The notes beneath the pieces are model-generated. The model made no database searches. It was not told the origin of the DNA and was given only the letters and a program-made list of their open reading frames with translations. From positions 4,431,955-4,495,954 of the forward strand of contig JAZAYU010000052.1 of the NCBI GenBank assembly GCA_038501625.1: DNA of 64,000 bases, in the 5' to 3' direction. The stretch comes from Corbicula japonica. Taxonomy: Eukaryota; Mollusca; Bivalvia; Venerida; Cyrenidae. The translations under genes were made by a program, and so were the position numbers. Shown here piece by piece: positions 11,001 through 19,030 of this stretch; positions within the stretch are counted from its first letter, which is position 1, and each line of letters starts with the position of its first letter.

Positions 11001-12970
11001 AATTTGGTCAATGCTTTTAGCTAACACTGGCCGATCATTCGACACGGGTTCGATTCATACTGACTAGGACTTTTTTAGATATATTACAGAATAATATTTT
11101 TTTAAAGTTTTATTGTAGTTTTGTCAATGTTAAGTTTCAATTAAAATTTGTTTTATGTTCTTGAAAGCTGTTTTCCCCTCACAATATTCAAGAACATTTC
11201 TACTTTTTCTGCATTTTAAGAGCTCAGATAAATAACTTCTTTCTATTGTTACTTGCCATAATAAATGCAGGAATACATAGACACGAAGTTTCCTTTTTTT
11301 CTCGAGGATTGTTTGGAAATAATTACTGAGTTAATGTAATAACAAATGTATATATCAAAATATTTTTCGAACCTAAACCTATAACGCTGTTGTTAGCATT
11401 GCCATTTCTTGATTAATTAACTGCGCTTTAGACCACTCAGCTAATCGGACATGTTATTGGAAGCTCTACGCTTCATATTAAATGTAAACAACGATTAAAA
11501 TATTAGTTCATTGTTAACATGAAACGCCTATGTAAGAGACATTTAGAGATGTATTTGAGATTAATATTTTTATAAGTTTTCTTATAGTTATGTTGATATA
11601 TAGATTCAATTTATTATATTTCATTGTCTTGGAGGCAGCTTCTTCCTCACAATATTCAGGAACCATTTTTACTATTTTCTGCATCTTTATAACTCAGAAA
11701 TTACTTTCTTCTATTGTTACTTGCCTTACTCAAAACAGGAATACAAAGACACAGCTTTTTCGTACTCGGGGATGTTTTAGAAATAAGTGTTGAGTAAAAA
11801 TCAACCAAAAAAGTATAAACATGTTTCGAACCTACAACCTATAACGTCGATGTTACCATCGCCATTCTACGTGTTACCGACTGCGCATTAGTCGACTCGG
11901 CTAATCGGACACTAAGTGGGAGCGTTACGCTTTATATTAAACAAAGATTAAAATATTAGTTCATTGTTTACATTTAACCCCTATGTAAAAAATGCCAATT
12001 TATCTTTGTCGAATTATAGTTCATTTGCGCTGAAAGTCAACAATTATTTCGTAAAAGTCGATGCATTGCTGTAAAAGATAAAACGTTCCAAACAGTAAAT
12101 TCATGGACTAAGCTCATGTGCAATATTATTTTAATAACTGAAAAGGGAAATTTGAAAGCCATCAATCTTGACAAATATGAGATTTAAACAATGCTGGCTG
12201 AGTTTGATTGAGCCTGTTCATAAGTAAAGGTTCAAGCGCAAATCAATATTTGCACCAATTAAACAGTAAAATATCGATTCATTTTAAACGATTCTATGCA
12301 TATACCGGTGACTATGGGACCTTTATTGTGGTATTTTCAGACTAATACCATTCAATGTTTAGCAGCGAATGGTCATCGGGTAAAAGAATGGGTTAACCCT
12401 AAACAAAAAATGGACGGAACTAAACAGAATAGAATTTTGGAAGGGGATCTAACAATAAAAATTCTTCATATCACATACAAAGGTTACAATGCAGGAAGTA
12501 TTTCCTTGAGTTGATTGAACTATATGCAAATCTATCTTGGCTGGGATACTGAAATCAACAATGAAATACATAAAGCACGCCGAAAAGAAAAACTCAAAGC
12601 TAACGATAACATATATCTTGACATCAAGTCAGGACCAAGTCCTTCATACCTGTGGCCACATTGTTATGTCCGAGAATATCACTCCTGCAACTGTTTCAAA
12701 TTCCCCTGGAACAGTGAACGAGCTATCTTTTGTGTTAAACTCGCATACATTTGTTCTTGGGTTATAATTTATAGACTTACACAATGGAAAAAGCATACAC
12801 TCCCTGACACAATCGTGATGTAAGGGGGTTACTTTCGCCAAAATTGTGCAGTTTAACAACCGTTTATTTAAATGTTCCGGTTTTATCGTTAATGTACTTC
12901 GGCATCTTTGCACATTGAAAACAAGCAAACATGCACAAATGAAAATCACTGCTTTAAGAATAAATTTCAT
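1940..12970 (-). CDS. Secreted PAN/apple - sushi (CCP) - GON domain protein, five exons, 3' end missing
   Basis: Joined exons (12970-12650, 10842-10755, 8296-8129, 3041-2892, 2031-1940) give 819 nt, or 273 codons, open throughout. They encode a signal peptide, a PAN/apple domain, a short Cys-rich EGF-like segment, one sushi domain and the first part of a GON domain. Every intron begins GT and ends AG and all junction phases match (0, 1, 1, 1). Known biology: PAN and sushi modules mediate extracellular protein or carbohydrate binding, and GON domains close ADAMTS9/20-type metalloproteases. No protease, disintegrin or thrombospondin module is visible here, so this looks like a secreted binding or recognition protein; that role is inferred. 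No stop codon is found to the left, so the C-terminal part of the GON domain probably lies outside the window or in an exon I could not recognise. Introns are about 1.8, 2.5, 5.1 and 0.9 kb and carry most of the repeats listed here. Confidence 0.82.
2041..2396. other. Intron 4, mostly unstructured, with a short R2 repeat fragment
   Basis: Only a fragment at about 2160-2200 (GGGGAGTTTAAACCAGGTTC) is recognisable. It matches the middle of the R2 repeats at 9.5 and 10.3 kb. I see nothing else. Confidence 0.5.
2398..2637. mobile_element. ~240-bp MITE with nested hairpins
   Basis: The terminal inverted repeats are imperfect, about 35 bp (CCCTTTCCTCCATATATATG against CCCTTCCTCCATAGATATAC on the other strand). 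Inside are two hairpins, 2439-2501 (ACCAGTG...CACTGGT) and 2538-2601 (CGAACAGTTTA...TAAACTGTTCG), and these are also related to each other as inverted copies around GATCAGCCG.CACATCCG. Such repeats are abundant in bivalve genomes, from memory. The target duplication is not clear. Confidence 0.7.
2892..3041 (-). CDS. Exon 4: GON domain, N-terminal part
   Basis: This 150-nt phase-1/phase-1 exon lies between a TATTTAG acceptor and an ACAG|GTAAAGTAA donor. The translation carries the GON signature: TCQDLKKC, then DGHYRLYPGG, then KIKVYCHNLATSNPTEYIT. In known GON domains the corresponding motifs are a Cys-x2-Leu start, DG-Y-LYP and the K-I/V-YC...PxEY(I/V)T block. The first two bases complete Val with the last G of exon 3, so the GON module directly follows the sushi Cys4. 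Confidence 0.88.
3224..3363. mobile_element. 140-bp near-perfect palindrome MITE
   Basis: The arms run from CCAAGGTTATAAAACTGAGC to its complement and meet at the centre near 3293 in the motif GGCGACCAGTCGCC. Only a few mismatches separate the arms, so the element could extrude as a cruciform. One arm is present again at 6550-6624. Confidence 0.85.
3516..3552. repeat. AATA microsatellite
   Basis: A run of AATA units that ends in AATAATAATA, within intron 3. Confidence 0.9.
5046..5275 (+). repeat. Interspersed repeat fragment with GGCGGATCCAGG and CTCCCCCGGAAAA motifs
   Basis: The segment begins GGGCGGATCCAGGATTTCAG and ends in GGGGGGTCCGCGGGCCTGC followed by TCCCCCGGAAAAT. This pair of motifs is familiar from abundant short repeats in many invertebrate genomes. 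It is locally more GC-rich than its surroundings and non-coding. The assignment rests on memory of the motif. Confidence 0.45.
5328..5603 (+). pseudogene. Relic of an unidentified element-encoded protein (R1 copy b)
   Basis: One frame (5328-5547) reads like real coding sequence: DQNNSVSLSESRYATYNVST, then EVVNMRKKLLEMAKFRVS, then CQLENVEDILNAPITVCGG. A shift of frame then continues GLKIDEKGTLKVILHDTYEN before the foldback's right arm begins at 5604. The last part matches the coding-like core of the three other R1 copies, where it ends in a stop soon after YENIA.SV. I do not recognise the family. It sits in the centre of the 1.8-kb foldback and is frameshifted. Confidence 0.45.
6550..6624. mobile_element. 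Half copy of the palindrome MITE
   Basis: It matches the right arm of the element at 3224-3363, from ACCAGTCGCCATTTCAGCC to TTTATAACCTTGG, with only a few differences. The other arm is absent. Confidence 0.8.
6654..7434. mobile_element. 781-bp CpG-rich inverted-repeat element with TAA target duplication
   Basis: The terminal inverted repeats read AGCCCCGGTCACAACCCGCC followed by GTRCGT, and TAA flanks both ends (6651-6653, 7435-7437). The related uninterrupted sequence at about 6338-6360 shows the pre-insertion site. A TAA duplication is typical of PIF/Harbinger elements (TWA target), so a Harbinger-like non-autonomous element is the best guess. The interior is dense in CGTACG, CGTGCG and ACGCACG words, quite unlike the AT-rich surroundings. 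It yields several overlapping frames on both strands with no recognisable protein. Confidence 0.78.
7530..7918. other. Intron 3 remainder, nothing recognised
   Basis: AT-rich unique sequence without a visible repeat or exon. Confidence 0.5.
7920..8016. repeat. GAT trinucleotide microsatellite (~32 units)
   Basis: Uninterrupted GAT units except for one GGT near 7954. On the gene's sense strand it reads ATC/CAT in the intron just after the sushi exon. The poly-His and poly-Ile frames it creates are artefacts. Confidence 0.95.
8129..8296 (-). CDS. Exon 3: sushi/CCP domain
   Basis: This is a single symmetric phase-1 exon of 168 nt, as is typical for sushi modules, with acceptor TTTCTTTCAG and donor G|GTATTTTC. 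The translation begins DCGPPPLVPSARW and contains LTLQCPPSQY, IECQ and SGSWNSSNARC. That gives the four conserved Cys and the conserved Trp before Cys4. NSS is a possible N-glycosylation site. A 97-bp GAT microsatellite begins about 110 bp downstream in the intron. The longer poly-His frame across this area is out of frame with the domain and is not coding. Confidence 0.88.
8489..8624. mobile_element. 136-bp short MITE with perfect 21-bp terminal inverted repeats
   Basis: TGCCAATTTTCAACACATTA plus C at 8489-8509 is exactly reverse-complemented at 8604-8624, with a 94-bp loop. No clear target duplication is seen. It lies in intron 2. Confidence 0.65.
8640..9340. other. Intron 2, AT-rich, nothing recognised
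   Basis: No exon-like or repeat structure is visible apart from short A/T runs. Confidence 0.5.
9341..9640 (+). repeat. Interspersed repeat family R2, copy 1
   Basis: It has the blocks CACAGCCT.CC.A.....GAAGAGAGGAAAGAGAG, a duplicated 37-bp ATAAGACACCACAAACAATT segment (9414-9486), a GATTACCGC.TTGAACGGTCA block and CCAGGTTCTAGGG...TGCCCCAACA. The same order of blocks recurs at 10186-10420, with fragments near 2160 and 17555. It is probably a short interspersed element; its ends are not resolved. Confidence 0.65.
9641..10185. other. Intron 2 stretch, nothing recognised
   Basis: Unique AT-rich sequence with no splice-bounded coding block or repeat. Confidence 0.45.
10186..10420 (+). repeat. 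Interspersed repeat family R2, copy 2
   Basis: Shares with copy 1 the order GAACACAGTCTCCCCACACA, then GACAACACAAACAATTAACA, then GGTTACCGCAATGGAACGGTC, then CCAGGTTCTAGAG and TGCCCCAACAGGTTAGCATA. It lacks the internal 37-bp duplication. Confidence 0.65.
10755..10842 (-). CDS. Exon 2: short Cys-rich EGF-like segment
   Basis: This 88-nt exon lies between a TATTTCAG acceptor and a GGTATGTT donor. It reads GGCAENTCSDKQRCLPTGS and then IYTCADI, giving the spacing C-x4-C-x5-C-x7-C. It resembles the truncated EGF-like linker that often follows a PAN domain in molluscan secreted proteins. It enters in phase 0 and leaves in phase 1, and its last G completes Asp (GAC) with exon 3. It is too short to be called from coding statistics alone; the matching splice signals and joined frame are the support. 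Confidence 0.75.
11007..11064 (+). ncRNA. Truncated tRNA-like sequence
   Basis: TTAGCTAACACTGG resembles an A box and GGGTTCGATTC a B box, only about 25 nt apart, with GTCA at the start and TGAC at the end. It is too short for a normal tRNA (58 nt) and lacks an intact anticodon arm, so it is at best a pseudogene or SINE head. Confidence 0.3.
11066..11540 (-). repeat. SINE-like unit 1 with tRNA-Leu/Ser-like head (minus orientation)
   Basis: This unit and the next are direct diverged copies about 475 bp apart. They share blocks such as CTCACAATATTCA.GAACA, TTCTATTGTTACTTGCC, TATTAGTTCATTGTT and AC.CCTATGTAA. On the minus strand the head reads GTCCGATTAGCTGAGTGG..TAAAGCGCAGTT and is followed by a GGTTCGAAA B box. 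Confidence 0.5.
11541..12000 (-). repeat. SINE-like unit 2 with tRNA-Leu/Ser-like head (minus orientation)
   Basis: On the minus strand the head reads GTCCGATTAGCCGAGTCGAC, then TAATGCGCAGTCGG, with a long variable arm-like stretch and TTGTAGGTTCGAAACA. This gives a good A box (TTAGCCGAGTCG) and B box (GGTTCGAAA) with class II (Leu/Ser) spacing. The similarity between units extends on both sides of the head, so the pair may be a tandem duplication of a SINE with its flank. Confidence 0.55.
12139..12400 (+). repeat. Interspersed repeat family R1, copy c
   Basis: It begins GGGAAATTTGAAAGCCATC and matches copies a and d through TTTGATTGAGCCTGTTCA, AATATTTGCACCAATTAAAC and GCATATACCGGTGA. The coding-like core has an early stop. 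It ends about 250 bp from the 3' side of exon 1. Confidence 0.55.
12650..12970 (-). CDS. Exon 1: signal peptide and PAN/apple domain
   Basis: The start is the ATG at 12970-12968; upstream codons in frame are not signal-like, whereas MKFILKAVIFICACLLVFN gives a basic residue followed by a hydrophobic core, with cleavage likely after about residue 25. Residues 40-100 fit a PAN/apple module: Cys41, Cys54, Cys58, Cys64 and Cys76, with the motif HHDCVRECMLFPLCKSINYN and then NVCEFN. NCT at 40-42 is a possible N-glycosylation site. The exon ends in CCA CAG before a GTATG donor (phase 0), joining Val of exon 2. A frame on the opposite strand over the same bases is only its shadow. Confidence 0.85.
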
Positions 12971-13465
12971 TTTAAATAAACATATTTTCAGACAGATTAA
13001 CAAACTTTTCTGGCACAAGATACTGTTTACGCATAACTAATAATGTTAGCCAAAGTCATAATCGAGATCTGAAGCAATTATAAAGTGACAGCTGCGCATG
13101 TCTGGGTGGAGTCAAACTTGATTGGCAGTCACGTGAAAAATTTTATCAATTATTGGAAATTGTTATGTTTAAATAATATATTAGATCATGCTAAAATAAG
13201 AGAAAAGCCTCCCTAAACAGCCAACTAGAATAGAAAAAAACTCAAGACCAATATATAAAAATAGTAAAAGGGGAAATAACCTGAGGAACTTTTACATGTA
13301 ATTGCATAATCTCAATTGCCACAGAGGTTTGAAACATTTCACCTAGAAACATAAACTTGTTGAGAAACTTGCGAGGCATGAAGAAAACGCGGTGCACATT
13401 TCGATCATCTCAAATTATGTTGAAAGCATATTGATGCCAATGGACCATTTTCAGAAGTTTAGAGG
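12971..13465 (-). promoter_or_regulatory. Upstream region of the PAN-sushi-GON gene
   Basis: This is where the 5' UTR and promoter should lie. I see no unambiguous TATA box or initiator. A CACGTG E-box lies at about 13130. Assignment rests only on position, and an upstream non-coding exon is possible. Confidence 0.3.
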
Positions 13466-15165
13466 CATGCTGATATATCAAGCGCTTTGGCATACACATT
13501 GTACAGGGAACCGCAAGGGTTGTAATGGTGCAGGCATGCTGATATATCTAGCGCTTTGGTATTCACATTGCACAGTGCACAGAGAAGTTTCAGCAAGGTG
13601 CAGTCATGCTGATATATCTAGCGCTTTGGTATACATATTGCTCAGTGCACAGAGAAGTTTCGCAGGGAGCAGGCATGTTGATATATCTAGCGCTTTGGTA
13701 TACACATTGCACAGTGCACAGAGAAGTTTCAGCAAGGTGCAGGCATGCTGATATATCTAGCGCTTTGGTATACACATTGCTCAGTGCACAGAGAAGTTTC
13801 GCAGGGAGCAGGCATGTTGATATATCTAGCGCTTTGGTATACACATTGCACAGTGCATAGAGAAGTTTCGCAAGGTGCAGGCAGCTGATATATCTAGCGC
13901 TTTGTTCTACACTATTGCACAGAGAAGTTTCGCAAGGTGCAGGCAGCTGATTTATCTAGCGCTTTTGTATACACATTGCACATTGCACAGACAAGTTTCG
14001 CAAGGTGCAGGCAGCTGATATATCTAGCGCTTTTGTATACACATTGCACATTGCACAGACAAGTTTCGCAAGGTGCAGGCAGCTGATATATCTAGCGCTT
14101 TTGTATACACATTGCACATTGCACAGACAAGTTTCGCAAGGTGCAGGCATGCTGATATATCTAGCGCTTTTGTATACACATTGCACATTGCACAGACAAG
14201 TTTCGCAAGGTGCAGGCAGCTGATATATCTAGCGCTTTTGTATACAAATTGCGCATTGCACAGAGAAGTTTCGCAAGGTGCAGGCAGCTGATATACCTAG
14301 CGCTTTGGTATACACTATTGCACAGAGAAGTTTCGCAAGGTGCAGGCAGCTGATATATCTAGCGCTTTGGTATACACATCGCACAGTGCACAGAGAAGTT
14401 TCGCAAGGTGCAGGCATGCTGATATATCTAGCGCTTTGGTATACACGTTGCACAGAGAAGTTTCGCAAGGTGCAGACATGCTGATATATCTAGCGCTTTG
14501 GTATACACGTTGCACAGAGACGTTTCGCAAGGTGCAGACATGCTGTTACACATAGCGCGTTGGTATACACGTTGCACAGAGAAGTTTCGCAAGGTGCTGA
14601 CATGCTGGTATACCTTGTGCTTTGGTATACACGTTGCACAGAGAAGTTTCGCAAGCTGCAGGCATGCTGATATATCTAGCGCTTTGGTATACACATTGCA
14701 CAGTGCACAGAGAAGTTTCGCAAGGTGCAGACATGCTGATATACCTTGTGCTTTGGTATACACGTTGCACAGAGAAGTTTCACAAGGTGCTGACAAGCTG
14801 ATATACCTAGCGCTTTGGTATACTCGTTGCACAGAGAAGTTTCACAAGGTGCTGGCATGCTGATATACCTTGTGCTTTGGTATACACGTTGCACAGAGAA
14901 GTTTCGCAAGCTGCAGGCATGCTGATATACCTAGCGATTTGATATACACGTTGCACAGAGAAGTTTCACAAGGTGCTGGCATGCTGATATACCTTGTTCT
15001 TTGGTATACACGTTGCACAGAGAAGTTTCGCAAGCTGCAGGCATGCTGATATACCTAGCGATTTGATATACACGTTGTACAGAGATGTTTTGCAAGGTGC
15101 AGGCATGCTGATATACCTAGCGCTTTGGTATACACGTTGCACAGAGAAGTTTCGCAAGGTGGAAT
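13466..15165. repeat. Minisatellite, 62-71 bp unit, ~26 copies
   Basis: The unit is GCATGCTGATATATCTAGCG, CTTTGGTATACACATTGCAC, AGTGCACAGAGAAGTTTCGC, AAGGTGCAG. Copies with the extra AGTGCAC are about 69 bp and those without about 62 bp. The unit is a string of small palindromes (GCATGC, GATATATC, AGCGCT, GTATAC, TGCACAGTGCA). The last third (14.7-15.1 kb) alternates two sequence variants, giving a ~124-bp dimer period. All frames through it are artefacts. Confidence 0.93.
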
Positions 15166-15189
15166 GGTAATGTTACCTAAGTCAATTAT

Positions 15190-15345
15190 CATCTGTACTC
15201 GCCGGACCTTGCTCCGCAACACTTCGAGAACTTTCCGGCAGGTTGTTCGCGAACTTGAGAACCGCGACGAGATCAGGAACGCTTGGCCTCCAGCGAGATT
15301 GGTACAGCAATTCATTTAATAAACGTCCGGATGGGGAAATTTATG
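15190..15345 (+). pseudogene. Decayed Tc1/mariner-like transposase C-terminal fragment
   Basis: One frame reads YSPDLAPQHFENF, resembling the YSPDLxP block before the third catalytic acidic residue in Tc1/mariner transposases. A second frame reads VVRELENRDEIRNAWPPARL then VQQFINKRP after one intervening stop, resembling the C-terminal EL...W..IP...I..LI.SM..R tail. At least one frameshift and a deletion are needed. The segment is markedly more GC-rich than its flanks. The catalytic core is absent. Confidence 0.4.
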
Positions 15346-17554
15346 TAAATTCTCCCTTCTCAATTAAAATCGTTTGGATTCCAAATGCCATAAGACATCG
15401 ACATGGGTGAAATACATGTACATGTACCAAAATGTATACATTTTGTAACACTCGGTTTCTACGCTAGTCAAAATTTTTAAGTGCACACACTATAAATGTT
15501 GATTTTCCGAACTATTTGATAGAATCTTTCAAAATATTATAAATTATAATGAAGGAGTATCAATATCATATTAACCCTCACAAACGAACTAGAATCTGCA
15601 TAGGCCAATTAAAAAGTAAGAACATGTTCAGCTCACCGGTACACAGAATGTAATTCTCAAGTACATAATAATTGCATCCGCTATAAGTTGTGATCATTTT
15701 TTCATCTTTTTATCATCAAAATTTGATGTAAGTCTCAAGGAAATGTTTTGGTTTGTCATTTCATTGCACTTAAATATACTTCCTGTAGCTTCTTAATGGT
15801 CTAATGGGGACGATGTGCCAACACGCTCTTTTATTCTTAACGTGATAACATGGATGTCAAGGAGAAAATTCTATTTTCCTCATTGGTTTTTGCCAAAAGT
15901 TTTTTAGTGGTCTAGCGTTGTTGTTGTTGTTGTAAGTTTCATGACGCATGAAACCTAAATGATATTGATTTCTTATTATGGCATTCTTAATTTAAACTCA
16001 TGGTTACCAAGTATTTAAAAGAATATGCAGCAAATGAAACATAAATAATTCATGAAAATAATTTTCATAAAAACAGCAAATATTCATTTGGAAATAACAG
16101 AGAATCATAACATACAAATGTATCCTAATTTTATAATCAGTATTAGTCGAACGTAACAAAGTTTCAATCAATATTTTATCGCATACTTTCCGGTCAAGAC
16201 AGAAAGACATGACACTTTCGATACAAATGCTGGTGTAGTGTAAATGTTTGCTTTCTTGTCGGCTAGAGTAATGTATGAAGACTGAATTTGGTTTTGTACT
16301 GGTGTCGGCAGAAATCTCGGTTACGATAACTAGAGTATAATGCTACGTCATCCAAAACGATTTAAACAGATTGTTAAATAAACAGTTTTTTAAGTGTAAG
16401 GGAAGTTTATTTGAGTTGCTTAAACTACCTTTATGGACGCCGATGTATCAAATGCAGTTTTTTCGAAATTGTTGCCCCCTATACTCCGATTCTAGAATCA
16501 CTAAAACCACAGTTTGAGCATATACTCAAATATTTTATTTTTATTTTAACTCAAATACTCGTATATTCAAGAAAACATTGACAATGCTTGTTATAAAGCA
16601 AATGTCCGTGATAATAAGAAGATAATGTTCAATTTCATTTTCGTCATTTTTATTCTAAGCAAATCTGAAATAAGTAACTGAAGTATTACTCATCTGGTTC
16701 TCAGTACAAAATAGAGGACATTTGTTTGTGCCAGTGTAAGATAGAAATTTATTTCACCGAGTGATCTCCGAAATTCGTATTTTCACAAATATACAATTTT
16801 TTCATAACGTTCTCATTCGGTCTGTTATGTGCGTTTGGATACCAACGTGACAAAATCAGTGAAAATAAAAATGATATTCCACTGTTTGAAAACAATGAAA
16901 TACCACTTTTATTTCAACGGGAAAATTCTATAATTTACTGGAAAGCATAAAATAAATAATATTGCTTCTTGGAGTTTTGAAAAAAAACACTTCTTGTGTT
17001 AAGATTTTTTTTCGCTTTAACTGTAACTGGCAACATTTTATAACACTATATTATTGCATAGTACAACACATAAACATCATAAATCGTGCTATTTTCACCT
17101 TTCCTGAGTGATTGCTGAATTCATTTTCCTGTGTTTTCCATGCCAAAGTTCGGTCTATGTCATCAATTTTTCAAACAAGAACATTTTAGTTATTACACTA
17201 CATGTATATACACTGATGAAGATGTGTTTCAAATATTATTCATAGTCATTTTTATTATCTACTTGATGCTTCTTATGCACGTTGTTATAATCATCTTAGC
17301 TGTTATCTTGTTAAACTTCTGAATCAACGTTTTAACAATTTTGCATATCGGAAACATTTCATGGCAGCAATATCTGTTTTCGATGTGGCTTTGTTGCTAG
17401 GCGACTTGAGAGACTGACTTAAACCAAGGTGTATTTTCAGGCAGCTAGTGTACTTTAAATTTGTGTTTAATCAATATAAAAGCAGAAAACGCTCTTATAT
17501 GATGATTTGTATTGCCTTGAAGTTTATTCTGTCTGATTTTATGCATTGTATCAA
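15346..17554. other. Intergenic, AT-rich, nothing firmly recognised
   Basis: Contains a short GTT microsatellite near 15917-15932 and small A/T palindromes near 15410-15445. No exon with domain resemblance is seen on either strand; short frames here have no coding features. Confidence 0.45.
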
Positions 17555-17636
17555 GACTCGCCACAATCACAAAAAACAGCCTCTCCACACAGAAAAGTAG
17601 AAGAGAGAAAGAGAGAGAATGTTTTTTATAAGTAAA
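17555..17636 (+). repeat. Fragment of interspersed repeat family R2
   Basis: It matches the 5' part of R2 (AAACAGCCTCTCCACAC, then AGAAGAGAGAAAGAGAGAG), and then the match breaks at the end of R1 copy d. Confidence 0.5.
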
Positions 17637-17639
17637 TTA

Positions 17640-17925
17640 AAGTGTTTTTCGGTGAGTGCACCTGATGCGTTTTTGATTCACCACGGTCCACAGCTGTGGG
17701 CAGTGGACGTCACAACACCATGCTTCCACCGCCATATGCACACCATCGTTTGGGATTGTCAAAATTGTACCGTTTATTGGTGTAAATATTGAGTTGCTCT
17801 CAACCGGGGATAGGCAGCGTTGGCAATAATATGCATTTTCATTACTGTCCATGAACATGGTGAACTGGCTCAATTAAACCGAGCCTGCAATATTTTCATT
17901 GTTCGATAGCGTTCAAAGTTCCCTT
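17640..17925 (-). repeat. Interspersed repeat family R1, copy d (minus orientation)
   Basis: On the minus strand it starts GATAAAAAGGGAACTTTGAA and runs through GCAGGCTCGGTTTAATTGAG and CAATATTTACACCAATAAAC to a segment not seen in the other copies. A 78-codon frame here is Cys-rich (CQRCLSPVES, then AWCCDVHCPQLW), but it is opened by TTG, has no splice signals and lies in the tail that is non-coding in the other copies. I do not call it a gene. Confidence 0.6.
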
Positions 17926-17930
17926 TTTAT

Positions 17931-19030
17931 CTTTTTTACTATTTCAGCTACATTGTTTCAACACTCAAAATGTATTAAACATGTACATGTATACATGTAG
18001 CAATTGACTTTATATAAAGAAATGAGAGTTTAAAACAACTTTGTTTCATTGTAAAAATTTTCTCTCCCTTCATGATATAATTTTAAGGGATTTGGGTAGG
18101 TTAAAGGCAAATGTAGTAGATTCAATTACGCTTTTAAGTAAAATTTGAAATGAAGGTAAATTGTGAAAATTTATTTCTGCTACTGCAACTGGCTTTTGTT
18201 TTAAAATTAACTTTAAGGGTATCAAAGTATTCAAAGTGTCTTGCAGTTTTCGCGCTACATGATGAGGCATCTTAACAAATATGCATGTGTGTTAAAGTAG
18301 GCACATGTTATTTCAGTTTGTATGTTCTAAATTGTAAACGAAAATTTGTAGCTAGCAAATTCAATGATTTTCTTCGGTACATGTTTAATATATGTGAAGC
18401 CTTCTTCCATAAAACTAACTATAATTCACTTCCCTGATTTTTGTTTTTGTTTGTGTGCAAGCGCCGTATTGTTAGAGCGCATGCTTTTCCTATAGATGGT
18501 GGGGAAGTTAGCTTAATAACTAGCCGAATCCAGATGATAATCAGAGATTATAGTCAATAATGTTATGATATTTGAATGAATATCGTAGGTATTTGTTATT
18601 ATTCAGTTAACTGTCGATTTTCTTACTATAATCGAGGTAATGAAAGATTTATAGGGTTTATATCTGCATTACGTTTATGGAACGCAGACTTACTATGCAT
18701 AATGAAATGACGAATCGTCGGAGCAATATCGTATCTGGCAGTGTGTTTTTCATCACCCATTTCCCCCCTTTGATATCTTAACACGCCAATTTTGTTATTT
18801 CAAAGTGTCTTGTTTGATTTTTCCTCTGCGTTTAAGGGCTTGGAACCTTTTGTAAAGCACACGTAACAAGTCATATACATAACCAACCTAAATGCTAACA
18901 AGTGTACTGTCGTTCGAGTGCATTTTATGTCTGTTAAGTTTGTATATGACTTAATGCATGTTCTTCACAAGCCGCATTAAAAATCCAAAATCCTAGATTC
19001 GGAGGTTTGTGTTGTTCGAACCTGTCTCCT
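17931..19030. other. Intergenic, nothing recognised
   Basis: AT-rich sequence. A minus-strand frame at 18070-18270 has an ATG but no family resemblance. A small inverted pair (AAGTCATATAC near 18871 and GTATATGACTT near 18942) is the only structure noted. Confidence 0.4.

Noticed and set aside
12515..12823. Plus-strand 102- and 76-residue frames
   Set aside because: They are antisense shadows of exon 1, which has a signal peptide, a PAN cysteine pattern and a splice donor on the minus strand.
13392..15157. Repetitive frames on both strands in the minisatellite (YISMPAPCETSLC-type repeats)
   Set aside because: Both strands are open at once because the unit length is often compatible with several frames. 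It is a palindromic minisatellite with no signal or domain.
17637..17873. Cys-rich 78-residue minus-strand frame
   Set aside because: It starts at TTG, has no splice sites, and lies in the tail of repeat family R1, which is non-coding in the other copies.
18070..18270. Minus-strand 66-residue frame with ATG
   Set aside because: AT-rich, no recognisable motif, no neighbouring exon or splice support.
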